Origin: an uncultured Gemmiger sp.
GTDB taxonomy: Bacteria > Bacillota > Clostridia > Oscillospirales > Ruminococcaceae
Assembly (NCBI GenBank): GCA_944386225.1
Contig: CALXAH010000009.1
Coordinates: 1-64,000, forward strand
Length of the DNA stretch: 64,000 bases
Direction: 5' to 3'
Shown here piece by piece: positions 31,954 through 40,098 of this stretch. Made by a program: the position numbers and the translations under genes. Each line of letters begins with the position of its first letter. Position 1 is the stretch's first letter. The notes under the pieces were generated by a model. That model made no database searches. It was not told the DNA's origin and saw only the letters and a program-made list of their open reading frames with translations.

Positions 31954-33786
31954 TTACAGTGTTCCGACAGGGCCAATCTGCAGGCTGCCGGCAATCAGAT
32001 TCAGAATATCCTCGTCGGGTACCTGATCCGGTTCAAAGCGGAGCGCGATGTAGACCTCCAGTTCCCGGTTGAAGCAGAGCAGACCTTTGGTTTCGAGTTC
32101 CGGTACGGCTGCCATGTTTTCCTCCGGATGGGCTTCTATATAGGCACTGTCCTTATAAATAACGTCCGCGATGCCGCTTTCGCCCTGGTCATACCGGCTT
32201 ACCGCCGTGTACGGGTTCCAGATATCAACGCTGGAAAGCCGCAGTTCCGTGTAAACAGTTTTATACTCATCCTCCGGCGGCACGGGTTCCTCGGTATAGG
32301 GAGTGTATCGGCCGTATTTTAAGGTGCCTGCCAGCACATCCCCGTTATAAATCTCCATGGGGGAGAGCAGGCTGGCGAAGGAAACGGCGGGCCTATTGGG
32401 CAGATTGTATATTCCTTCCTCCAGTGGGGAGCGGATCTCCCATCCGTCGGGCAGTACCAGCCGCAGATCGAAAGCCGAATCCTCCGTTTCGCTGCCGAAG
32501 GTTACATAGTAGGTTCCGAAAGCCGCCGCCGGTTCAATTCCGGCCTTGGCCAGCAGATCCACCGTCAGGCTTGGATCATCGTCACCGGGCAGATACGCGT
32601 CCATCTGCAGGCTGCGATAGGTTGCCTCGCCCAGGTCAATGATATAGGTCTGGCCGGCCTGCCAGCTGCGATCTGCGTTTTCCTGTTCCAGAAAATGTAT
32701 GCTCATGCTGTCTGCGCCCATAGAGGCTTCGCCATATACCAGAATGTTCCAGTCGCTGGCGGGCGTGTAGCTTTCCGGCAGGGTAAAGGTAATGGCGGTT
32801 CCGTCAAAGGCAATGCTGTTTTCCAGCTCATCCAGGGCCTGCTGCGGATCGGTTTTTCTGCCGGTAAAGGTGCATCCGATCAGCACTACCGCGCAGACCG
32901 CCAGGGCCGCCGCTGCCCAGACCCGTGTGCGGCTGCCGGAAACAATCAGGGCGATGCGCCGCTGCAGGCTGTTCCGGCCGGCGCTCATGCTGGTGGCGGT
33001 ACAGCCCGGGCAGACCGGCCCGCGCATTCGCCGTACTACCGATACCAGTGTGTGCCCGTAGGCGATCCGTTCCGGTTTGCCCAGTACCCGGACAGCCCGC
33101 TCGTCACAGGCGCGTTCGCAGTCCTCCCGGGAAACCGCAGCAGCGGTCCACACCAGCGGGTCAAACCAGTACAAACACAGGCATACCGCCCGCACCAGTG
33201 CCCAGATATGGTCTTTCTGTTTCCAGTGGCATTCTTCGTGTACCAGAATGTGCCGCAGCATGGCGGGATCATCGGTAACCTCTGGCGGGACATATACCGC
33301 CGGATGCAGCAGCCCGAACAAACAGGGGGAGCCGAGCCCGCTGACGCGGTATACCGGCAATGGACAAGCGGCAGCCATCGGGCGGCGCATTGCGCGCAGC
33401 TGGCGGGCAAACCGAAGATTCACAAAAAGAAACCATGCCGCCGCGGCCAGAACGCCAATCAGCCAGAACACCATCAGAGCGGGAAACTCCATGGAGGCGG
33501 CTGTGTCGGTACCGGCTGTCACAGCTCCGGGAGTTGCTGTGCCGCCGGCCTGCACCCGGACGGTCTGCCCGGTGATGACGGCTTCCACGCGGCGGGTGCC
33601 GGGCAGATTCATCACGCTGCTGCCCGCAGGCAGGGAGAAAGGGAGCAGCAACCGAAATACAACCAATCCCCACAGGCTGTATTGAAGGCGGCGGCTGATC
33701 CGGCCGCGCAGCAGCAGCCGAAGCACCAGCAGAGCCAGAATCAACACTGAGGAGGTGACAAGAAGTTCCGGAACCGAAGCAATCAT
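31954..33786 (-). CDS. BlaR1/MecR1-like M56 membrane metallopeptidase
   Basis: A 610-residue protein. It has two N-terminal membrane helices, another near 103-123, then the zinc-protease motif HEECH (183-187) in LRHILVHEECHWKQKDH with downstream SREDCERACDERAV. A further membrane helix near 290 ends in a lipobox-like LIGC, followed by a roughly 310-residue extracellular domain. M56 proteases sense an external signal and cleave or inactivate the partner BlaI repressor. The outer domain shows no penicillin-binding SxxK/SxN/KTG set that I could find, so the signal is probably not beta-lactam binding. It overlaps the BlaI-like gene by four bases (ATGA). Confidence 0.87.
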   Translation of the reverse strand: MIASVPELLVTSSVLILALLVLRLLLRGRISRRLQYSLWGLVVFRLLLPFSLPAGSSVMNLPGTRRVEAVITGQTVRVQAGGTATPGAVTAGTDTAASMEFPALMVFWLIGVLAAAAWFLFVNLRFARQLRAMRRPMAAACPLPVYRVSGLGSPCLFGLLHPAVYVPPEVTDDPAMLRHILVHEECHWKQKDHIWALVRAVCLCLYWFDPLVWTAAAVSREDCERACDERAVRVLGKPERIAYGHTLVSVVRRMRGPVCPGCTATSMSAGRNSLQRRIALIVSGSRTRVWAAAALAVCAVVLIGCTFTGRKTDPQQALDELENSIAFDGTAITFTLPESYTPASDWNILVYGEASMGADSMSIHFLEQENADRSWQAGQTYIIDLGEATYRSLQMDAYLPGDDDPSLTVDLLAKAGIEPAAAFGTYYVTFGSETEDSAFDLRLVLPDGWEIRSPLEEGIYNLPNRPAVSFASLLSPMEIYNGDVLAGTLKYGRYTPYTEEPVPPEDEYKTVYTELRLSSVDIWNPYTAVSRYDQGESGIADVIYKDSAYIEAHPEENMAAVPELETKGLLCFNRELEVYIALRFEPDQVPDEDILNLIAGSLQIGPVGTL

Positions 33787-34163
33787 GGCTGTTTCTCCTC
33801 CGCTTTTTTCAACAGGGCGTCCAGCGCGGCCAGATCCTCATCAGACAGGCGGGTGTCGCCCACCAGTGTATTTACCATCAGTTTCAGGCTGCCGCCGTAC
33901 AGGCGGGAAAGAAAACTGCGGGTTTCCTGCCGCTGGGTATCGGCCCGGTCCAGAATGGGGTAGAACTGTTTGGCGCGTTCGCCTTCTTCATGCCGGACGG
34001 CCCCCTTGGCCTCCAGCCGGGACAACATGGTGATTACCGTGTGTTTGCTCCAGCCGGTATCCTCCCGCAGCCGTTCCACCAGTTGGGTAATGGTGCTGGG
34101 AGAGTGATCCCAAAGCGCGTTCATCAACAGCCATTCGCTGTCGGACAATCGGATTACGTCCAT
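33783..34163 (-). CDS. BlaI/MecI/CopY-family repressor
   Basis: A 126-residue winged-helix repressor: LSDSEWLLMNALWDHSPSTI, then WSKHTVITMLSRLEAKGAV, then a C-terminal dimerisation helix region. Such repressors bind promoter dyads and are inactivated by proteolysis by the co-encoded M56 protease. AGGAGG precedes the start. Two near-identical 12-bp direct repeats flank its promoter, pointing to autoregulation of the two-gene operon. No beta-lactamase gene is nearby, so target genes lie elsewhere or the pair regulates only itself and distant loci. Confidence 0.92.
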   Translation of the reverse strand: MDVIRLSDSEWLLMNALWDHSPSTITQLVERLREDTGWSKHTVITMLSRLEAKGAVRHEEGERAKQFYPILDRADTQRQETRSFLSRLYGGSLKLMVNTLVGDTRLSDEDLAALDALLKKAEEKQP

Positions 34164-34177
34164 ATCCTGCCTCCTTT

Positions 34178-34233
34178 GGTAGACAAACGATTACCTTGGT
34201 TGCATTGTAACAGTTGAGGTAAACAAACGTCAA
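34178..34233 (-). promoter_or_regulatory. Promoter and twin operators of the BlaI-BlaR1-like operon
   Basis: On the reverse strand TTGACG (34233-34228), 18-bp spacer, TACAAT (34209-34204). The 12-mers CGTTTGTTTACC (34229-34218) and CGTTTGTCTACC (34189-34178) differ at one base and start 40 bp apart. The first overlaps the -35 end and spacer; the second lies after the transcription start. They are good candidates for repressor sites. Confidence 0.7.
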
Positions 34234-34286
34234 CCTTGCGGGCGCACGAAAGGCACACGAACCCGGGCGTTCACTTAATAGCCCGC

Positions 34287-34325
34287 AAAACACAAACCGG
34301 ATGCAGCGGGCTGCATCCGGTTTGT
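34287..34325 (-). terminator. Terminator after nadE
   Basis: ACAAACCGGATGCAG (34292-34306) pairs perfectly with CTGCATCCGGTTTGT (34311-34325). On the minus strand it is followed by GTTTTGCG. Confidence 0.82.
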
Positions 34326-34364
34326 ACAGATATTTGGTGGGCGCTCTGGGATACAGAGGGCTTC

Positions 34365-36290
34365 TCAGGTGCTGCTCCGCAGTTGCTCCAGTTCCGCCAG
34401 CCAAAGGGTGCTGCAGGCATCGCTGGGCATGCGCCAGTCTCCCCGGGGCGACAGCGCTGCCGATCCCACTTTGGGGCCGTCCGGCAAGCAGCTGCGCTTG
34501 AACTGCTGCACAAAGAAGCGGCGATAAAAGTTTTCCAGCCAGTGCAGAAGCACTGCATCGCTGTACCGTCCGGCAAAAGCAGCCCGGGCCAGATGCAGGA
34601 TCTTGGCGGGGCCAAAGCCGAACCGCAGTACGTGATAGAGGTAAAAATCGTGCAGCTCATACGGACCTACCAGCTGTTCGGTCTGCTGGGCAATCTGTCC
34701 GTTCTCATCAGCAGGCAAAAGTTCCGGGCTTACCGGGGTGTCCAGAATATCCAGAAGTACGCGACGGAGTTCTTCGCTTTCCGCCCGGGTGGCCTCATAG
34801 GCCACCAGATGCCGCACCAGCGTTTTGGGGATCCCGGCATTTACGCCGTACATGCTCATGTGGTCGCCGTTATAGGTGGCCCAGCCAAGTGCCAGCTCGC
34901 TCAGATCGCCGGTGCCGATCACCAGCCCGCCCTGCTGGTTGGCCAGATCCATCAGCTCCAGGGTACGTACCCGGGCCTGCGCATTCTCAAAGGTAACGTC
35001 CAGCGTCGAAGGATCGTGTCCGATGTCGGCAAAGTGGCTCTGCACAGTGGCGGCAATGTTCACTTCCCGGAAACTGACGCCCAGTTCCCGGCAGAGAATC
35101 TCGGCGTTGGAACGGGTGCGATGGGTGGTGCCGAAACAGGGCATAGTCACAGCCTGCACTCCGGCAAGGTCGCGGCCCAGCAGGCGGAATGCCCGCACGG
35201 CAACCAACAGGGCCAGGCAGCTGTCCAGCCCGCCGGAAATACCGATCACGGCACAGCCCGCATGGGCATGCTCCAGCCGTTTTGCCAGCCCCTGGCTCTG
35301 AATGTTCAGAATCAGCTCGCACCGCCTGGCACGGCCCGCCTCATCAGAGGGTACAAACGGCATCGGGTTCACCGGCCGGGTGAGAGGAACTTCCCGCATC
35401 GCCAGATCAAACGGGATTTCCAGATACCGATCATGTCCCGCAGGGGCAAAGGATGTGTTCCGCTGCCGTTCCGCTGCCAGCCGCTGCACATCCAGCTCTG
35501 TAACGGCATATCCGTCGCCGAAAGGCTCGCATTCTGCCAGCAGGGAACCATTTTCCGCAATCAGGTTGTGGGCGGCAAAAACCATATCGGTGGTGGACTC
35601 ACCGTAGCCTGCGTCGGCGTACAGATACCCGCAAAGCAGCCGGGCCGACTGCCCGGCCACCAGCTGGCGGCGATATTCGGCTTTGCCCACGGTCTCGTTG
35701 CTGGCCGACAGGTTGGCGATCACCGTGGCGCCCGCCAGCGCATGGCCGATGCTGGGGGGGATTGGTGCCCATAAATCTTCGCACAGTTCCACCGCCAGGC
35801 TGAACTGGGGTAACTGGCGGCAGCGGAACAGCAGCCTTGTGCCGAACGGTACCGGCTGGCCGTCAAACTCCACGGTTGTGATTTCCACCGGGGCGGGGGT
35901 AAAATGCCGCAGTTCGTAAAACTCAGCGTAATTGGGCAGATGGGTTTTAGGCACAAAACCCAGCAGCGCGCCGTCATGTACCACCGCCGCGCAGTTATAC
36001 AATTTCTGCTCCGCCAGCAGAGGCAGACCTACCAGCAGCACCGGATCCAGCCCGGCACTGGCTTGTATGATCCGGCACAGCGCCTGTTTTGCCCCCTGCA
36101 GCAGCGGATCCTGCAAAAACAGATCGCCGCAGGTATAGCCGGTGATTCCCAGTTCCGGGGTACAGAGAAGCTGAACGCCCTGTTCATGCGCGCCCTGCAA
36201 AGCCCGGATCAGTTCCTGTGCGTTGAATGCGCAGTCCGCCACCCGCAGTGCGGGGGAAACGGCGGCCGCCTTGATAAAACCGTATCGCAT
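34365..36290 (-). CDS. nadE: Glutamine-dependent NAD+ synthase
   Basis: A 641-residue two-domain enzyme. The N-terminal nitrilase-type glutaminase (about 1-290) shows the catalytic Glu region CTPELGITGYTCGDLF, the Lys region VPKTHLPNYAEFYELRHF and the Cys region VELCEDLWAPIPPS. The C-terminal ATP-pyrophosphatase synthase has IGISGGLDSCLALLVA and GTGDLSELALGW. It amidates nicotinic acid adenine dinucleotide using glutamine-derived ammonia, the last step of NAD+ synthesis. The ATG at 36290 starts the conserved MRYGFIKAAAVSP, with AGGTGG upstream; a longer reading frame upstream is not supported. Monocistronic. Confidence 0.95.
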   Translation of the reverse strand: MRYGFIKAAAVSPALRVADCAFNAQELIRALQGAHEQGVQLLCTPELGITGYTCGDLFLQDPLLQGAKQALCRIIQASAGLDPVLLVGLPLLAEQKLYNCAAVVHDGALLGFVPKTHLPNYAEFYELRHFTPAPVEITTVEFDGQPVPFGTRLLFRCRQLPQFSLAVELCEDLWAPIPPSIGHALAGATVIANLSASNETVGKAEYRRQLVAGQSARLLCGYLYADAGYGESTTDMVFAAHNLIAENGSLLAECEPFGDGYAVTELDVQRLAAERQRNTSFAPAGHDRYLEIPFDLAMREVPLTRPVNPMPFVPSDEAGRARRCELILNIQSQGLAKRLEHAHAGCAVIGISGGLDSCLALLVAVRAFRLLGRDLAGVQAVTMPCFGTTHRTRSNAEILCRELGVSFREVNIAATVQSHFADIGHDPSTLDVTFENAQARVRTLELMDLANQQGGLVIGTGDLSELALGWATYNGDHMSMYGVNAGIPKTLVRHLVAYEATRAESEELRRVLLDILDTPVSPELLPADENGQIAQQTEQLVGPYELHDFYLYHVLRFGFGPAKILHLARAAFAGRYSDAVLLHWLENFYRRFFVQQFKRSCLPDGPKVGSAALSPRGDWRMPSDACSTLWLAELEQLRSST

Positions 36291-36369
36291 TCTGTTTCCA
36301 CCTGTCTGTGTTGTCCCGTGCAGCACGGGAAGGATTTTGCTGTTGATGTCAGTATAGCATACCTGGCAG

Positions 36370-36413
36370 GAAAGAGCAAAGGCCCGCCAACGCATAACGC
36401 GCAGGCGAGCCTT
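36370..36413 (-). terminator. Terminator after the esterase gene
   Basis: AAGGCCCGCC (36379-36388) and GGCGAGCCTT (36404-36413) form a stem with one mismatch. On the minus strand it is followed by TTTGCTCTTT. Confidence 0.7.
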
Positions 36414-36437
36414 CTTTGCGGATGAATTGCGGAACCA

Positions 36438-37187
36438 TCAGTTGCCGGTATCCAGCAGATTGCGCAGGAAGTAGGGCAGTTGCTTGCACCACCAGGGCCA
36501 GTCGTGTACCACATCGGTACCCCAGATGTCCTTCCAGACGTTCACGCCCAGATTCCGCAGGATATGGGTGAGTTCCTGCGTACTGGCCAGCGCGTCGTCC
36601 TCAAAAGCGCCCTGCCCGGCGCACAGGATCAGCTTGCCCTGATCCCGCAGAAGGGGAACGTAAGGATGATCGGCGGGCAGATTGGCCATATAGTCCATGG
36701 GGCTGTTGCGGTACACCAGATCATCCATGTAGCCGTCAAAGAAATATGCGGCACTGTAGATGCCGGACATGCCGATGGCGCCCCGCACCAGATCGGGCCG
36801 GCGCAGATAAAGATTTACCGCATGCAGTGCGCCCAGGCTGCAGCCCGCAGCCAGTACCCGGCCGTTCCAGGCGGAAAGTTCCAGTGCCCGGGGAATGATT
36901 TCTTCGCAGATGTAATTGTGCCAACGCTCCTGCATTTCGATGCGGGGGCGGGCGGGGCCATTGCCGTTCCAGCTTTCCCGGTCGATGCTGTCCACCGTGA
37001 TCAGAAGCAAACGCCCTTCCTCCAGAAGTGGAGCCACGGCCTGGATCATTCCGTTGTTCTCAAAATCATAAAACCGCCCGCATTCGCAGGGGAATGCGAT
37101 GCAGGGCTGGCCGCCCTGTCCATATACTTTGAACTCCATATCCCGGTTCAGAAACCGGCTGGGCTCCTTGAAATAACGCACTTCCAT
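36438..37187 (-). CDS. Alpha/beta-hydrolase of the esterase D/antigen 85-like family
   Basis: A 249-residue putative esterase. The nucleophile elbow GCSLG sits in VLAAGCSLGALHAVNLYLRR, and a late histidine lies in VHDWPWWCKQLPYF. The family includes S-formylglutathione hydrolases, siderophore esterases and carbohydrate acyl-esterases, so the substrate is open. No signal peptide is visible; the N terminus is MEVRYFKEPS. The ATG at 37187 is preceded by GGAGGAGGT. A consensus-like promoter (37276-37305) lies about 90 bp upstream, and the gene is divergent from the mntP unit. Confidence 0.85.
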   Translation of the reverse strand: MEVRYFKEPSRFLNRDMEFKVYGQGGQPCIAFPCECGRFYDFENNGMIQAVAPLLEEGRLLLITVDSIDRESWNGNGPARPRIEMQERWHNYICEEIIPRALELSAWNGRVLAAGCSLGALHAVNLYLRRPDLVRGAIGMSGIYSAAYFFDGYMDDLVYRNSPMDYMANLPADHPYVPLLRDQGKLILCAGQGAFEDDALASTQELTHILRNLGVNVWKDIWGTDVVHDWPWWCKQLPYFLRNLLDTGN

Positions 37188-37275
37188 GGCAGGCACCTCC
37201 TCCGGATTTTCAGGAGCCGTCCGCCCCGGCCGCAGCGTACGGATCGGCGCGGACGCAAACGCTTTCGTTAACTTT

Positions 37276-37305
37276 ACAATAGCAAAGCGGACAAGCCTTT
37301 GTCAA
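37276..37305 (-). promoter_or_regulatory. Promoter of the esterase gene
   Basis: On the reverse strand TTGACA (37305-37300), 18-bp spacer, TATTGT (37281-37276). Confidence 0.65.
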
Positions 37306-37345
37306 TACTTCGGCAGGGGATTCGACCGCCTTTTTTGTTTGCCGC

Positions 37346-37375
37346 TTGACAAGCCTTGGCATGCTGTGATAGTAT
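37346..37375 (+). promoter_or_regulatory. Promoter of the Mn2+ riboswitch-mntP unit
   Basis: TTGACA (37346-37351), 18-bp spacer, TAGTAT (37370-37375). Transcription should begin just before the riboswitch. Confidence 0.7.
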
Positions 37376-37381
37376 GTTCGG

Positions 37382-37466
37382 GTATTAAGGGAGTAGTCGG
37401 CGCTTTGGCGTAACAAGGTCAACATACTGGGGCTGTGCCTCTGGCTTTGTTTTTCATGACGAGACT
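37382..37466 (+). promoter_or_regulatory. yybP-ykoY (Mn2+-sensing) riboswitch
   Basis: The yybP-ykoY hallmarks are present: AAGGGAGTAG (37387-37396) near the 5' end, AAGGTCAACATACTGGGGCTG in the middle (37415-37435), and the closing CATGACGAGACT (37455-37466). Mn2+ binding stabilises the aptamer, sequestering the left arm of the terminator stem and turning expression on. Its position ahead of a manganese exporter is classical. Confidence 0.93.
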
Positions 37467-37499
37467 TATTTGCACACTGCAAATAGGTCTCGTTTTTTT
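37459..37499 (+). terminator. Riboswitch terminator ahead of mntP
   Basis: ACGAGACTTATTTGC (37459-37473) pairs with GCAAATAGGTCTCGT (37479-37493), followed by seven Ts. Its left arm overlaps the aptamer's closing strand, giving the alternative-folding switch. Confidence 0.93.
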
Positions 37500-37534
37500 G
37501 TTGCCCAAAACGCCCAATGGAAGGGAGCACACAA

Positions 37535-38095
37535 ATGGGTTTTGCAGAATTGTTTCTTGTTGCCGTTGGCCTGTCCATGGATGCGTTTGCTGTGTCGGTA
37601 TGTAAGGGGCTGTCTGCCGGTCAGGTTACCCTGCGGCATTCGCTGACCGCCGGTGCCTGGTTCGGCGGGTTTCAGGCGCTGATGCCGTTTCTGGGCTGGT
37701 TGCTGGGGGTTAGGTTTCAAAGCTTCATCACGCATCTGGATCACTGGATCGCCTTTGTGCTGCTGGGGCTGATCGGCGCAAACATGATCCGGGAGGCGCT
37801 GAGCGGCGAGGAAGAAAAGGTAGAGGCTTCCTTTGGCTGGCGGGCCATGCTGCCGATGGCAGTAGCCACCAGTATTGATGCACTTACGGTGGGGATTACC
37901 TTTGCGTTCCTGGGCGTACCCATCCTTCCGGCGGTCAGCCTGATCGGTGTGACTACCTTTATCCTGTCCGCCATTGGCGTGCGTGCCGGCGGCGTGGTGG
38001 GAATGCGCGGTAAAAAGCGGGCTGAGCTGCTGGGCGGCGCGGTGCTGGTTCTGATGGGCCTGCGTATTCTGGTTGAGCACCTGGGGATTTTCTAA
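37535..38095 (+). CDS. mntP: Manganese efflux pump MntP
   Basis: A 186-residue six-helix membrane protein. It has the paired acidic motifs of the family: VGLSMDAFAVSVCKGL in the first helix and ATSIDALTVGITFAFLG in the fourth. MntP exports excess Mn2+ across the cytoplasmic membrane. The ATG at 37535 follows GGAAGGGAG. Expression is gated by the upstream Mn2+ riboswitch and terminator, which gives a self-contained homeostatic unit. A hairpin terminator follows the stop. Confidence 0.96.
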   Translation: MGFAELFLVAVGLSMDAFAVSVCKGLSAGQVTLRHSLTAGAWFGGFQALMPFLGWLLGVRFQSFITHLDHWIAFVLLGLIGANMIREALSGEEEKVEASFGWRAMLPMAVATSIDALTVGITFAFLGVPILPAVSLIGVTTFILSAIGVRAGGVVGMRGKKRAELLGGAVLVLMGLRILVEHLGIF

Positions 38096-38103
38096 GGAAA
38101 AAT

Positions 38104-38138
38104 GCGGCGGGAGGATGTATCCTTCCGCCGTGCTTTTT
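38104..38138 (+). terminator. Terminator after mntP
   Basis: CGGCGGGAGGAT (38105-38116) pairs with ATCCTTCCGCCG (38119-38130), with one G-T pair, then a TTTTT run at 38134-38138. Confidence 0.85.
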
Positions 38139-38213
38139 GTGGAAATTCCGGTCTTAGTATGGTATAGTGAACCTGGCCGTTATTCTGCCTGTTAGAAAAT
38201 GATCGAGGAACCT

Positions 38214-38897
38214 ATGGATATTTTGGTTGTTGATGACGAAAAAGCGATTGCGGATCTGGTGGAACTGTACCTGAGAAACGAAGGCTTCACGGTATATAAA
38301 TGTGCGGATGCCGCACAGGCACTGGACTGTATACAGAGCCATCCGTTGGATCTGGCGATCCTGGATGTGATGCTGCCGGATATGGACGGTTTTGAATTGT
38401 GCCGCCGCATCCGGGAACAACACCTTTTCCCGATTCTGATGCTCACAGCCCGGGTGGAGGATATGGACAAGATCAACGGCCTTACCCTGGGTGCGGATGA
38501 CTATATTACCAAGCCTTTCAACCCGCTGGAGCTGGTTGCCCGGGTGAAAACCCAGCTGCGGCGGTATACCCGGTATAACCCGGGTGCCAGCGGCCCGGCA
38601 CAGGAATACGATATTCGAGGATTGCAGATTTCCCGTTCTTCGCACAAATGCGCCTTGTTCGGCGAGGAACTTGCCCTTACCCCTCTGGAATTCTCCATAT
38701 TATGGTATCTGTGCAGCCGCCAGGGGCAGGTGGTTTCCAGTGAGGAATTGTTTGAGGCGGTGTGGGGCGAAAAGTATATGGACAGCAACAATACCGTTAT
38801 GAGCCATATTGCCCGCCTGCGGGAGAAAATGCACGAGCCAAGCCGAAAACCCAAATTTATCAAGACCGTCTGGGGAGTGGGATATACCATTGAGTGA
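38214..38897 (+). CDS. OmpR/PhoB-family response regulator (VanR-like)
   Basis: A 227-residue regulator. The receiver domain (1-118) has the acidic pair VVDDEKA, the phosphoacceptor region LAILDVMLPDMDGFE, and Lys in DDYITKPFNPLELVAR. The C-terminal winged helix (130-227) ends FIKTVWGVGYTIE. It is closest in style to VanR-type regulators. The ATG at 38214 is five bases after GAGGA; an ATG at 38199 is possible. Its stop overlaps the kinase start region, so the two are translationally coupled. With no van resistance genes beside it, the target is unknown; cell-envelope functions are the usual guess. Confidence 0.93.
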   Translation: MDILVVDDEKAIADLVELYLRNEGFTVYKCADAAQALDCIQSHPLDLAILDVMLPDMDGFELCRRIREQHLFPILMLTARVEDMDKINGLTLGADDYITKPFNPLELVARVKTQLRRYTRYNPGASGPAQEYDIRGLQISRSSHKCALFGEELALTPLEFSILWYLCSRQGQVVSSEELFEAVWGEKYMDSNNTVMSHIARLREKMHEPSRKPKFIKTVWGVGYTIE

Positions 38898-39990
38898 GCA
38901 AAGTTTTTCCGAAAGGCTGAAAGGCTGCCGCAGCCGGGCACTGAAGACCTGGCTGCATTACCTGGGATATCTGTGCGCCTGGGCGGCTGTCCTGCTGTTG
39001 GTTATGAGCGCCGCCACCCTTCTGGAGAACGCATTTATTCTGCAGCCGGGTGTTTTATTTGAACTTCTCCATTTTATGCGAAGCAATGTGGAGGTGGTTT
39101 TCGGCGTGCTGCTGCTGGCGGGCTGGGCTGTGATCAGCTATTTTTATATCGCCCGGCCGGTACGGGATATGGAGATGCTTATGGAAAGCACCGAGGCTTT
39201 GGCGTATCCCGGCGATACGCCTATACGCCTGCCCGAAACTATGCAGAATGCCGAGAACCGGCTGAATCTGGTACGGGAACAGGCACTGCACAATATCCGG
39301 GCAGCCCGGGATGCGGAGCAGCGCAAAAACGATCTGGTTGTCTATCTGGCCCATGATTTGAAAACGCCGCTCACCAGCGTGATTGGATACCTGACCTTGC
39401 TGCAGGACGAGCCGCAGCTTTCCCCTGCGATGCGGGCACGCTATACCGGCGTAGCGCTGGAAAAGGCCCTGCGTCTGGAGGATCTGATAAATGAATTCTT
39501 TGATATTACCCGGTTCAGCCTGACCCATCTGGAGTTTGAGCTCCAGAGCGTGGATCTGAAACGCATGCTGGAGCAGATCGCCAGCGAATTTGAACCAACC
39601 CTGCGGCAGAAAGAAATACGCTGTGAGCTGGATTTGTCCCAGGCGCTGACAATTGTCTGTGATCCGGACAAGATGGCCCGCGTTTTTGACAACCTGCTGA
39701 ACAACGCCGCCCATTATGCGTATCCGGCCTCGGTGGTGCATATCCGTGGTGGGCAGAAAAACGGAAAGGTGGTGCTGACCTTTCAAAATTCCGGCCGTAC
39801 CATCCCGCCGGAAAAGCTTAACCGGATGTTTGACCAGTTTTTCCGGCTGGATTCCTCCCGGGGCACCGATGCGGGAAATGCCGGCCTCGGCCTGGCCATT
39901 GCCAGGGAGATCGTGGAGGCGCACGGCGGCTCCATTGAGGCGCAGAGTGAGCAGGGAACCATTTGCTTTACCGTTACGCTGCCGGCCTGA
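38890..39990 (+). CDS. Sensor histidine kinase (VanS-like)
   Basis: A 366-residue membrane kinase. It has two transmembrane helices (about 25-48 and 68-88) with only a short loop between, a HAMP-like segment, the H-box VVYLAHDLKTPLTSVIGYL, N-box FDNLLNNAAHYA, F-box MFDQFFRLD and G-box GNAGLGLAIAREIVEAHGG. The tiny external loop suggests sensing within or near the membrane. I take the TTG at 38890, which overlaps the regulator stop (38895-38897) and follows GGGAGTGG. It phosphorylates the adjacent VanR-like regulator. A convergent terminator follows. Confidence 0.92.
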   Translation: MSEQSFSERLKGCRSRALKTWLHYLGYLCAWAAVLLLVMSAATLLENAFILQPGVLFELLHFMRSNVEVVFGVLLLAGWAVISYFYIARPVRDMEMLMESTEALAYPGDTPIRLPETMQNAENRLNLVREQALHNIRAARDAEQRKNDLVVYLAHDLKTPLTSVIGYLTLLQDEPQLSPAMRARYTGVALEKALRLEDLINEFFDITRFSLTHLEFELQSVDLKRMLEQIASEFEPTLRQKEIRCELDLSQALTIVCDPDKMARVFDNLLNNAAHYAYPASVVHIRGGQKNGKVVLTFQNSGRTIPPEKLNRMFDQFFRLDSSRGTDAGNAGLGLAIAREIVEAHGGSIEAQSEQGTICFTVTLPA

Positions 39991-40027
39991 GCGCGGCACA
40001 GCGCATCGGAAGGCCGCGATAAAACAA

Positions 40028-40072
40028 AAAAGGCGGACAGCCGGGAAACAAACCCGCGGCTGTCCGCCTTTT
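40028..40072. terminator. Bidirectional terminator between the kinase and the DUF308 gene
   Basis: AAAAGGCGGACAGCCG (40028-40043) pairs perfectly with CGGCTGTCCGCCTTTT (40057-40072), with T-rich flanks in both directions. Confidence 0.92.
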
Positions 40073-40098
40073 GCGTTTGCGAAAAATCCACAGCAGCA

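Noticed and set aside
38214-39990. VanR/VanS-like pair as part of a glycopeptide resistance cluster
   Set aside because: No vanHAX, D-Ala-D-Lac ligase or D,D-peptidase genes lie nearby; VanRS-like systems are common housekeeping sensors in Clostridia.
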